This document shows positions 1 to 5,844 of a DNA stretch of 7,955 nt, one piece after another; position 1 is the stretch's first letter; each line of letters opens with the position of its first letter. Both the position numbers and the translations under genes were made by a program. The notes below the pieces were generated by a model that worked only from the letters and a program-made list of their open reading frames with translations, was not told the DNA's origin and searched no databases. Source of the DNA: Lamprobacter sp964516305 (GTDB lineage Bacteria; Pseudomonadota; Gammaproteobacteria; Chromatiales; Chromatiaceae); NCBI GenBank assembly GCA_964516305.1, contig CAZEZH010000139.1, positions 1-7,955 on the forward strand. The letters run 5' to 3'.

Positions 1-58
1 GTCTCTACTAATAATATTATTATCTTCCCAAGATTGTAATTTTTCTTCAACTAAGACC
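1..58. other. AT-rich segment foreign to the adjoining aconitase gene
   Basis: This end segment has 16 G/C in 58 bases, while the sequence right after it is clearly GC-rich. It contains a perfect 14-base palindrome (TAATAATATTATTA, 9-22). It is open in the frame of the downstream aconitase gene, but the translation (ending ...NFSSTKTG) does not resemble the aconitase residues expected ahead of the SIYDAAMRY block. The minus strand is also open for about 21 codons and reads like ordinary protein (it includes LVEEKLQSWEDNNII). A GATC lies at 62-65, right at the apparent join. The likeliest explanations are a chimeric or contig-end join, or the edge of an inserted element; the window alone cannot decide between them. 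Confidence 0.6.
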
Positions 59-502
59 GGTGATCAAGAGTCGATCTATGATGCAGCGATGCGTTATGAG
101 ACCGAGGGTGTGCCGGCAATCGTGATCGCCGGCAAGGAGTACGGCTCCGGCTCCTCGCGCGACTGGGCCGCGAAGGGACCACGCCTGCTCGGCGTGCGGG
201 CGGTGATCGCCGAGAGCTATGAGCGCATCCATCGTACCAATCTGGTCTGCATGGGCATCCTGCCGTTGCAGTTCCCGTCCGGTGAGAGCGCCGAATCGCT
301 CGGCCTGACTGGCACCGAGCTGTTCAACATCGGCGATCTCGACGATGGCAACGCCAAGCAGGTCGAGGTGACCGCGACCCATGCCGATGGCAGCGAGGTC
401 CGCTTCCAGGCCAAGGTTCGCATCGACACCCCGAACGAGGCCGATTACTACCGCAACGGCGGCATCCTGCACTATGTGCTGCGGCGGTTGGCGGCGGCCT
501 AA
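59..502 (+). CDS. acnA: Aconitate hydratase, AcnA type, C-terminal fragment (5' partial)
   Basis: Aconitase converts citrate to isocitrate through cis-aconitate in the TCA cycle, using a [4Fe-4S] cluster. Only about the last 147 residues, the swivel domain, are present. The conserved run SIYDAAMRY is followed by AGKEYGSGSSRDWAAKG, which carries the active-site Ser-Ser-Arg triad of the family, then the block RIHRTNLVCMGILPLQF. The pattern is that of the AcnA/IRP1 branch, not AcnB. The cysteines that bind the cluster lie in the missing N-terminal part. Recognisable aconitase sequence begins at about 59-65; upstream bases are AT-rich and unrelated, so the gene is interrupted or artificially joined there. 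An ATG at 89 is internal to the conserved domain and not a real start. It ends in TAA at 500-502, 16 bases before purB. The related 2-methylcitrate dehydratase AcnD is a less likely alternative. Confidence 0.9.
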   Translation, partial: GDQESIYDAAMRYETEGVPAIVIAGKEYGSGSSRDWAAKGPRLLGVRAVIAESYERIHRTNLVCMGILPLQFPSGESAESLGLTGTELFNIGDLDDGNAKQVEVTATHADGSEVRFQAKVRIDTPNEADYYRNGGILHYVLRRLAAA

Positions 503-518
503 GGGTAGAGTGAGCCTG

Positions 519-1886
519 ATGGATTTATCTCCTCTTACGGCCATTTCACCGATAGACGGCCGCTATGGCGCCAAGACCGCTGATCTGCGCTCGATCTTCA
601 GTGAATTCGGGCTGATTCGGCATCGGGTCGTGGTCGAGATCGCCTGGCTCAAGGCGCTTGCCGATTGCCCTGAGATCGCCGAGGTGCCGGCGCTATCCAA
701 CGACGCCCAGCAGCGGCTCGATGCGATCGGCGGTGAGTTCTCGGTCGAGGACGCTGCGCGCATCAAGGCCATCGAGCGCACCACCAATCACGACGTCAAG
801 GCGGTCGAGTACTTCCTGAAGGAGTGCATCGCCGATCATGCCGAGTTGGCGGCGGTCGCGGAGTTCATCCACTTCGCCTGCACCTCCGAGGACATCAATA
901 ACCTGGCGCACGGGCTGATGCTCAAGGACGGGCGCGACCATGTGCTGCTGCCGCGCATGGACGCGCTGATCGAAGCTCTGCGCACACTGGCGCATTGCCA
1001 TGCGGAGCTGCCGATGCTCTCGCGCACCCACGGTCAGCCGGCCTCGCCGACCACCCTCGGCAAGGAGCTTGCCAACCTGGTGTACCGGTTGCGGCGGCAG
1101 CGCGACAGCGTCGCCACCGTGGCGGTGCTGGGTAAGATCAACGGCGCCGTCGGCAACTACAATGCCCATCTGGTCGCCTATCCAGAACTGAACTGGCCCG
1201 ATTTTGCGCAGCAGTTCGTTGAGTCACTCGGTCTGGGCTGGAATCCCTATACCATCCAGATCGAGCCGCACGACGGCATGGCCGAGCTATTCGATGCCAT
1301 CGGTCGCTTCAATACCGTACTGATCGATGGCTGTCGCGATCTCTGGGGCTATATCTCGCTCGGCTACTTCAAGCAGCGAACTGTAGAAGGCGAGGTCGGC
1401 TCCTCGACCATGCCGCATAAGGTCAATCCGATCGACTTCGAGAACGCCGAGGGCAATCTCGGCATTGCCAATGCGCTCTTTGATCATCTGTCCGCCAAGT
1501 TGCCAATCTCGCGCTGGCAGCGTGATCTGACCGATTCGACCGTGCTGCGCAACCTGGGCGTTGCGATCGCGCATACGTTGATCGCGCTGGATTCAGCCCT
1601 CAAGGGCGTTGGCAAGCTCGAAGCCGATGGCGAGCGCCTGGCGGCGGATCTGGACGCCAACTGGGAGGTGCTCGCCGAGCCGATCCAGACCCTGATGCGC
1701 CGCTATGGGGTCGAGCAGCCCTATGAAAAGCTCAAGGCGTTGACGCGCGGGCAGCGCATCGGCCCGGATGCGCTGGCGACCTTCGTCGAGACACTTGACA
1801 TTCCGGATGCGGCTAAGGCCGAGCTGCGGGCGCTGACGCCGGCGCGTTACATTGGTAACGCGGCGGAGCAGGCGCGGGCGATCTAG
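519..1886 (+). CDS. purB: Adenylosuccinate lyase PurB
   Basis: PurB is a cytosolic, normally homotetrameric enzyme of the fumarase/aspartase superfamily. It releases fumarate twice: from SAICAR in de novo purine synthesis and from adenylosuccinate in AMP formation. The 455-residue product matches the E. coli enzyme (456 residues) almost without gaps. The catalytic residues fall at the E. coli positions: His171 in SRTHGQPAS and Ser295 in the flexible-loop signature GSSTMPHKVNP. The N-terminal block SPLTAISPIDGRYG and the C-terminal LTPARYIGNA are also typical. ATG at 519 is chosen because it gives the family's exact N-terminus (MDLSPLTAISP); a GTG at 510 would add three residues, and the frame's extension back to 381 lies inside the aconitase gene. 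The ribosome binding site is weak (AGGG near 502-505). The short gap after the aconitase gene allows co-transcription. The EamA transporter follows within 30 bases. Confidence 0.98.
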   Translation: MDLSPLTAISPIDGRYGAKTADLRSIFSEFGLIRHRVVVEIAWLKALADCPEIAEVPALSNDAQQRLDAIGGEFSVEDAARIKAIERTTNHDVKAVEYFLKECIADHAELAAVAEFIHFACTSEDINNLAHGLMLKDGRDHVLLPRMDALIEALRTLAHCHAELPMLSRTHGQPASPTTLGKELANLVYRLRRQRDSVATVAVLGKINGAVGNYNAHLVAYPELNWPDFAQQFVESLGLGWNPYTIQIEPHDGMAELFDAIGRFNTVLIDGCRDLWGYISLGYFKQRTVEGEVGSSTMPHKVNPIDFENAEGNLGIANALFDHLSAKLPISRWQRDLTDSTVLRNLGVAIAHTLIALDSALKGVGKLEADGERLAADLDANWEVLAEPIQTLMRRYGVEQPYEKLKALTRGQRIGPDALATFVETLDIPDAAKAELRALTPARYIGNAAEQARAI

Positions 1887-1913
1887 GTCGGAGGCTTGCG
1901 GCCTGAATCTCGC

Positions 1914-2954
1914 GTGCACTCAGTCAGACGCATCCATGGTGGCGAGTATCGGCCTCAGCACCTGCTGCTCGGAGCGGCCTTCATCGTCCTCGGTGAATTC
2001 TGCTTTGCGTCGATGGGGGTCGGCATTCGCGTCGTCTCGGTAGAATTGCCGAATTCGATGGTCGTGTTCGGGCGCAATCTGATTGGTCTGATGTTGGTCG
2101 CGCCCTGGCTGTTGCGCCATGGCGTTGGCGATGTAAAAACCAGAGTACCGGGCCTGCATCTGCTGCGTGCGCTGGCCGGCGTTGCCGCCATGTATTGCTT
2201 CTTTTACGCAATCGCTGAGCTGCCCTTGGCCGAGGCGATGCTGCTCAAGCTGACCGCACCGATCTTTATCCCTCTCATCGCCATTGTCTGGCTGCATGAG
2301 CGGGTCACCGGCCTGCTCTGGGTGGCCCTCGGGGTCGGCTTTGCAGGCGTGATCCTGATCTTGGAGCCCGATCCGAGCCGGCATTGGGTCGGCGTGTCGC
2401 CGGTGGCGTTGGTCGGCCTGCTGGGCGGTGTGTTGGCGGCGGTGGCCAAGGTCACGGTGCGCCGGCTCTCGCGTAGCGAGCCCACCGGGCGTATCGTCTT
2501 CTACTTCGCGCTCATCGGTGTCTCCATCTCGGCACTGCCGTTATTCTGGAACTGGCAGACGCCGACCGCAATCTCGCTGCTTTGGCTACTTGGCATTGGT
2601 ATCGCCGCGACCCTGGGCCAGTTGGCGCTGACGCGTGGTCTCTCCTTGGCGCCGGCGTCACGCATGGGTGCCTTTGGCTACTTCTCAGTCGTGTTCGGCG
2701 CCGGCTATGGGTGGCTGTTTTGGGACGAACCGCTGACCCTGACGCTGATGCTGGGCAGTCTGTTCATTGCTGCCGGTGGGCTGCTGGCGAGCCGCTCCAA
2801 CCATTTCCGGCGTGTTGAGCCGACTGCAGCTTTCGGGCAGGCCGCGGCCACTCACGCCGTCTCTGAGTGCAGGGTCGACGGGTTCCCTGCCCAGGAACTC
2901 CCCGTCTCCGCGTCAGATAGATCGTCACGCACCGAGGTTCCCACCAGTCCATGA
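1914..2954 (+). CDS. EamA/DMT-superfamily inner-membrane transporter
   Basis: This is a ten-helix membrane protein of the drug/metabolite transporter superfamily with two EamA repeats. Ten hydrophobic segments can be read, from LLLGAAFIVLGEFCFASMGV through TLTLMLGSLFIAAGGLLAS. The first repeat ends with the family-like pattern LTAPIFIPLIAIVWLHE and the second with GYFSVVFGAGYGWLFWDE, each carrying a glutamate after the helix. Members move metabolites, amino acids or SAM; the substrate here cannot be assigned. After the last helix comes a hydrophilic tail of about 50 residues, longer than usual. The start is uncertain: GTG at 1914 gives 346 residues and TTG at 1896 gives 352. A GGAGG at 1890-1894 is too close to the TTG and too far from the GTG. 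An ATG at 1936 is out of frame. The stop codon overlaps the roxA start (ATGA, 2951-2954), indicating translational coupling. Confidence 0.9.
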   Translation: MHSVRRIHGGEYRPQHLLLGAAFIVLGEFCFASMGVGIRVVSVELPNSMVVFGRNLIGLMLVAPWLLRHGVGDVKTRVPGLHLLRALAGVAAMYCFFYAIAELPLAEAMLLKLTAPIFIPLIAIVWLHERVTGLLWVALGVGFAGVILILEPDPSRHWVGVSPVALVGLLGGVLAAVAKVTVRRLSRSEPTGRIVFYFALIGVSISALPLFWNWQTPTAISLLWLLGIGIAATLGQLALTRGLSLAPASRMGAFGYFSVVFGAGYGWLFWDEPLTLTLMLGSLFIAAGGLLASRSNHFRRVEPTAAFGQAAATHAVSECRVDGFPAQELPVSASDRSSRTEVPTSP

Positions 2955-4153
2955 GCGCGCTGCCAGATTTTCCCGAGCTTCGGTTTCCCGACGGCCTGGA
3001 TGCAGAGGGCTTCCTCGCGCATTACTGGCAGCGCGAACCCCTGCTCATGCGCCAGGCCTTGCCCGGGTTTGAGAACCCGTTGCCTGGCGATGAGCTGGCC
3101 GGTCTTGCCTGCGAGCCCGATGTCGAGTCACGGATCGTCCTGGAGCGGGCGGAACAGAGTCCCTGGCAGGTTCAGCACGGGCCATTCGATGCTGCGCGTT
3201 TTGCCGCCTTGCCGCCGAGTCACTGGACGCTGTTGGTCCAAGACGTCGACAAGCACATCACCGAGATCGGCGCTTTGCTTGAGCGTTTCGATTTCCTACC
3301 ACGCTGGCGCATCGATGACCTCATGGTCAGCTATGCCGAGGATCAGGGCTCGGTCGGCCCGCATGTCGACGATTACGATGTCTTCCTGATTCAGGCCGAG
3401 GGGTACCGGCGCTGGCGCATCGCGACCGATCCAAACCTGCCGTTGGAACTGATTCCTGACCTCGAGATCCGTATCCTGCAGCAGTTTTGGGCTGATCAGG
3501 AGTGGCTGCTAGAGCCGGGCGATATCCTCTATCTGCCGCCTGGCGTACCGCATTGGGGAGTCGCCGAGGGGCCCTGTCAGACCTGGTCGGTAGGGTTGCG
3601 CGCTCCGGCCTGGCGTGAGCTGGCCGATGATTGGTTGGCGCAGGTTGCTGATCGATTCACGCCGCCGGGGCGCTGGCAGGATCGGCGGTCCGCGCCTCCC
3701 TCAGATCCCGCTGAGCTTGATCAGGAGACCCTCTTGACCATGCGGGCAGTGATCGAGTCTGGCGTTGCAAGGGCTAGGGCCGGTGACTTTGCTGCCTGGC
3801 TTGGTGCCTGGCTCACCGATCCAAAGCTCAACCTGGAATTGGAGCCTCGCGAGCCGCCCTGGCCGGAAGCGGAAGTGATCTCAGCCCTGGAGGCGGTTCG
3901 GTGCTTCCAGCGCGACGGGCGTTCGCGCTTGCTGTTCACCGCGCCAACCGCCGAGGTTGATCACGGCTTGCTGTTCGCTAACGGTCAGCAGCACATCGTG
4001 GCAGCGGAGCTGTTACCACTGCTATCGCAGTTGGCGAATCATCGCAGGCTCGAGCTTGAACAGCTGGGCGAATGGCTGCTTGATCCCGCCGCCAGGACGT
4101 TAGTCGCGTCTCTGTTCAACGCTGGCCACTATTTGATGCCAGATGAGCGCTAG
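2951..4153 (+). CDS. roxA: Ribosomal protein L16 arginine hydroxylase (RoxA/YcfD, JmjC-type cupin)
   Basis: This is a 2-oxoglutarate/Fe(II)-dependent oxygenase. In E. coli it hydroxylates an arginine (Arg81) of 50S ribosomal protein L16. The 400-residue product aligns with E. coli YcfD (373 residues) in the N-terminal JmjC/cupin half, including DELAGLA, WQVQHGPF and RIDDLMVSY. The metal-binding triad is intact: His138 and Asp140 in GPHVDDYDVF and His201 in PPGVPHWGV. Arg153 in YRRWR matches the E. coli 2-oxoglutarate-binding arginine (Arg140). The C-terminal part, with the dimerisation and winged-helix-like regions, is complete and ends in a family-like FNAGHYL segment. The ATG overlaps the transporter stop by four bases; a GAGG at 2934-2937 is a distant possible ribosome binding site. 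Closeness to purB recalls E. coli purB-phoPQ-roxA, but here a transporter stands between them. It is probably the last gene of the plus-strand unit. Confidence 0.95.
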   Translation: MSALPDFPELRFPDGLDAEGFLAHYWQREPLLMRQALPGFENPLPGDELAGLACEPDVESRIVLERAEQSPWQVQHGPFDAARFAALPPSHWTLLVQDVDKHITEIGALLERFDFLPRWRIDDLMVSYAEDQGSVGPHVDDYDVFLIQAEGYRRWRIATDPNLPLELIPDLEIRILQQFWADQEWLLEPGDILYLPPGVPHWGVAEGPCQTWSVGLRAPAWRELADDWLAQVADRFTPPGRWQDRRSAPPSDPAELDQETLLTMRAVIESGVARARAGDFAAWLGAWLTDPKLNLELEPREPPWPEAEVISALEAVRCFQRDGRSRLLFTAPTAEVDHGLLFANGQQHIVAAELLPLLSQLANHRRLELEQLGEWLLDPAARTLVASLFNAGHYLMPDER

Positions 4154-4167
4154 CCTCAAGTGACAGG

Positions 4168-4184
4168 ACCCGCTGCTTGCGGGT
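4168..4184. terminator. Possible short hairpin between convergent genes
   Basis: ACCCGC (4168-4173) pairs with GCGGGT (4179-4184) around a five-base loop, 15 bases after the roxA stop and shortly before the end of the convergent OmpA-like gene. A T-run is absent on either side, so it is at best a weak terminator or transcript-end structure. Its place at a convergent gene junction is the main support. Confidence 0.3.
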
Positions 4185-4205
4185 GTCTGAGCGTGCGGTA
4201 GCGCT

Positions 4206-4775
4206 CTAGCGATCGATCTTGGTGATGACGACGCGGCGTTGCTCGACCGAGAATGGACTGTATTGAGGCAGCAGGTCGCGCTTTCCGCGACTCTGAGCAG
4301 GGGCGAGCAGTGATTCTGGATAGCCTTGGGCAATGAAGTAGTTTCGAACAGCCGTTGCACGCCGCATACCAAGGGCCATGTTGTAGGCGTCTGAGCCTTT
4401 GGCGTCGGTGTGGCCGACGATGGTGATGTACTCCTGGGCCGGCGAGCGTTTGACCTTGCCGATGTAGCTGTCGATGGTCGCTATCACCCAACGATTCACG
4501 ACAGTATCCGGAACCACGTATTTGTCGAACTCGAATAACAACTTGACAGTGAGCTGCTCGGGAACCCGTGCTGCACCGCATTCAGGTAGACGCTTGCTAT
4601 TTGGATCTTCCCAACAATCGCCAAATTCAGGCTCAGGCCCCCAGTAGTCGGAGTGGAGAGGGGTTTGTGGCCCCCCAGCAGTGCCGCTTGAGAATCCGGC
4701 GAAGCTTGCACTGTTGATGATCAACGTGCTGCAGAGGACCAAGATGGCGATGACTGAGGTTGCAAGGGCCTTCAC
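4206..4775 (-). CDS. Exported OmpA-family C-terminal domain protein (downstream paralogue)
   Basis: This is a small exported protein with one OmpA-like peptidoglycan-binding domain and no beta-barrel. From the GTG at 4775 it has 189 residues. The signal peptide is about 26 residues (MKALATSVIAILVL..., cleavage near SFA/GF), followed by a linker of roughly 45 residues with cysteines at 54 and 66, which could form a disulfide. The OmpA domain carries GHTDAKGSDAYNM and LGMRRA; the Asp and the second Arg match the pair that binds diaminopimelate in OmpA of Acinetobacter. It shares 88 of 119 domain residues (hand count) with the neighbour at 4920-5510. The start is uncertain: an upstream TTG (4797-4799) adds eight residues but sits in the T-run of the neighbour's terminator, and neither start has a clear Shine-Dalgarno. 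The 5' part is less GC-rich than nearby genes. It probably anchors to peptidoglycan in the periplasm or outer membrane. Confidence 0.85.
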   Translation of the reverse strand: MKALATSVIAILVLCSTLIINSASFAGFSSGTAGGPQTPLHSDYWGPEPEFGDCWEDPNSKRLPECGAARVPEQLTVKLLFEFDKYVVPDTVVNRWVIATIDSYIGKVKRSPAQEYITIVGHTDAKGSDAYNMALGMRRATAVRNYFIAQGYPESLLAPAQSRGKRDLLPQYSPFSVEQRRVVITKIDR

Positions 4776-4797
4776 GGGAGCACAGCCGTTGGAGTCC

Positions 4798-4832
4798 AAA
4801 AAAGAAGCCGGCTAGACAGACGCTAGCCGGCT
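4798..4832 (-). terminator. Rho-independent terminator after the upstream OmpA-like gene
   Basis: Read on the minus strand, AGCCGGCTAG (4832-4823) pairs perfectly with CTAGCCGGCT (4815-4806) over 10 bp around a seven-base loop, followed at once by TTCTTTTTT (4806-4798). This is a textbook intrinsic terminator about 90 bases past the stop of the gene at 4920-5510. It lies only 22 bases before the GTG start of the next OmpA-like gene on the same strand, so it should reduce or block read-through into that gene. Confidence 0.9.
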
Positions 4833-4842
4833 GTTGACGCCT

Positions 4843-4907
4843 TCCTCCTAGGGGAGGGCAGCAGGGGCAGGTTCGCCAGCGTTCTGAGCCGAACCGTCGC
4901 CCCTGCT
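4843..4907 (-). other. Structured 3' untranslated region of the upstream OmpA-like gene
   Basis: Between the stop at 4920 and the terminator lies a large two-part hairpin. The outer stem is AGCAGGGGC (4860-4868) with GCCCCTGCT (4899-4907), 9 bp. The inner stem is GGTTCG (4870-4875) with CGAACC (4890-4895), 6 bp, leaving a 14-base loop. A smaller stem, CCTCC (4844-4848) with GGAGG (4853-4857), stands beside it. The minus strand also shows AGGAGGA (4852-4846) with no start codon after it. It may stabilise the mRNA or give rise to a 3'-derived small RNA; I do not recognise a known RNA family. Confidence 0.55.
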
Positions 4908-4919
4908 CTATTCGACTGC

Positions 4920-5510
4920 TTACTGGTCGACCTTGGTGATCACGACGCGGCGCTGTTCGACCGAGAACGGGCTGAACTCCGGCAGCAGATCGCGCTTGCC
5001 AAGGCTCTCCGCAGGTCCCAGCAGCCGAGCGGGGTAGCCCTCGGCAATGAAGTAGTCACGGACCGCATCGGCACGGCGCAGCCCGAGCGACATGTTATAG
5101 GCGTCGGAGCCCTTGGCGTCGGTGTGGCCGACGATGGTCACATACTCTTCGACCGGGGTGGCCTGAACCTTGGCGATGTAGTCATCGATCTCAGCGAGCA
5201 CTTCGCGGTTAACCACGGTCTCCGGCACTGAGTACTTGTCGAACTCAAAGAGTAGCTGAACGGTGATCTCAGCCGGAACTATCTCACGCTCACAAGGCGG
5301 TAGGTTGGTCGGGCCGTCTGGATAGGCACTCTGCCAGCACTCGCCGTAGCTGGTTTGCCACAGTTGGCCGTCCGGGAAGTTCTTGCCGCCCGCTGCGTAC
5401 CAGTAGGACTCTTCAAGGTCTTGGGCAACAGCGGTGCTGCCGATAAACAGAGCGGCGGCTGCAGTGCAGGCGACTGCCGCCGCGCGGAACGATTTCGTGG
5501 TGATGAACAT
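4920..5510 (-). CDS. Exported OmpA-family C-terminal domain protein (upstream paralogue)
   Basis: This 196-residue exported protein has one OmpA-like domain and no predicted barrel. The signal peptide covers residues 1-29 (hydrophobic core AAAALFIG, cleavage after AVA before Gln30). A mature N-terminal segment of about 45 residues contains GECWQ and Cys73; the Cys58/Cys73 pair matches a cysteine-containing linker often seen in proteobacterial OmpA-family proteins. The OmpA domain (about residues 78-196) has LLFEFDKY, then GHTDAKGSDAYNM with Asp131, and LGLRRA with Arg146, the likely peptidoglycan-binding pair. ATG at 5510 is well supported: GGAG (5519-5516 on the minus strand) stands five to seven bases upstream. 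It is probably a periplasmic or outer-membrane protein that holds the envelope to peptidoglycan. A strong terminator follows, so it is probably expressed mainly as a single gene. Its paralogue lies directly downstream. Functional naming beyond the domain is not possible. Confidence 0.93.
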   Translation of the reverse strand: MFITTKSFRAAAVACTAAAALFIGSTAVAQDLEESYWYAAGGKNFPDGQLWQTSYGECWQSAYPDGPTNLPPCEREIVPAEITVQLLFEFDKYSVPETVVNREVLAEIDDYIAKVQATPVEEYVTIVGHTDAKGSDAYNMSLGLRRADAVRDYFIAEGYPARLLGPAESLGKRDLLPEFSPFSVEQRRVVITKVDQ

Positions 5511-5844
5511 CAGTGGCTCCTATCGAAAGTTTGAGGTGCAGACTCGAGAACGGCCTTGGAAATTTCAGCAGCTGGCGATGATCTGACGTCGACGAATCAA
5601 CTGCTGCCGTGGAACAATGATAGCGCGTTGTCGGTAAAATGAAACAGGAAAAGCGAAAAAACCGCGGTCATGAGCGAACTATACCATAGTAGTGCAGCTT
5701 GAACACTAGCTTAGCGCCTAGTTGTGGATCTGCAACAGCTGTATCAAAGGCCGCGAAGTTGCTGGTGCCAATGGTCCCAAGGTTAGTATTGCGTGTACCG
5801 TCCGGCTGGGATTGGTCGCTTCGGTTCACTGTGAGGGAGTTGTT
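5511..5844. other. Gene-free region between divergent genes
   Basis: These 334 bases separate the divergent OmpA-like gene (left, minus strand) from the glycosylase gene (right, plus strand), so promoters for both should lie here. The stretch at 5630-5665 is A-rich on the plus strand (for example GAAAAAACC). ACTAT-ACC-ATAGT (5678-5690) is a short inverted repeat that could be an operator or contain a -10-like TATAGT on the minus strand. A looser inverted repeat around CACTAG and CTAGTTG lies at about 5704-5724. I could not find a convincing paired -35/-10 promoter on either strand. The plus-strand frame is open from 5722 into the glycosylase, but the residues it adds do not belong to that family. 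Confidence 0.5.
5834..5839 (+). promoter_or_regulatory. Ribosome binding site fixing the glycosylase start
   Basis: AGGGAG lies five bases before the ATG at 5845. It supports this start over the in-frame ATG at 5722, which has no such site and would add 41 residues unlike the family. Confidence 0.7.

Noticed and set aside
1..60. End of an intein interrupting aconitase
   Set aside because: There is no His-Asn followed by Cys/Ser/Thr at the junction, and the in-frame translation does not look like an intein C-terminus.
381..518. Extension of the purB reading frame upstream of 519
   Set aside because: It lies inside the aconitase coding region in another frame, and the ATG at 519 gives the known PurB N-terminus.
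1936..2043. ATG at 1936 as the start of a separate small protein
   Set aside because: It is out of frame with the transporter, ends quickly, and its translation is only a shadow of the transporter's first helix.
5759..5789. TTGCTG and TAGTAT as a promoter for the glycosylase
   Set aside because: The 19-base spacing and poor match to consensus make it unconvincing.
5722..5844. 41-residue N-terminal extension of the glycosylase
   Set aside because: The residues are unlike the family and the ATG at 5845 has a well-placed AGGGAG.
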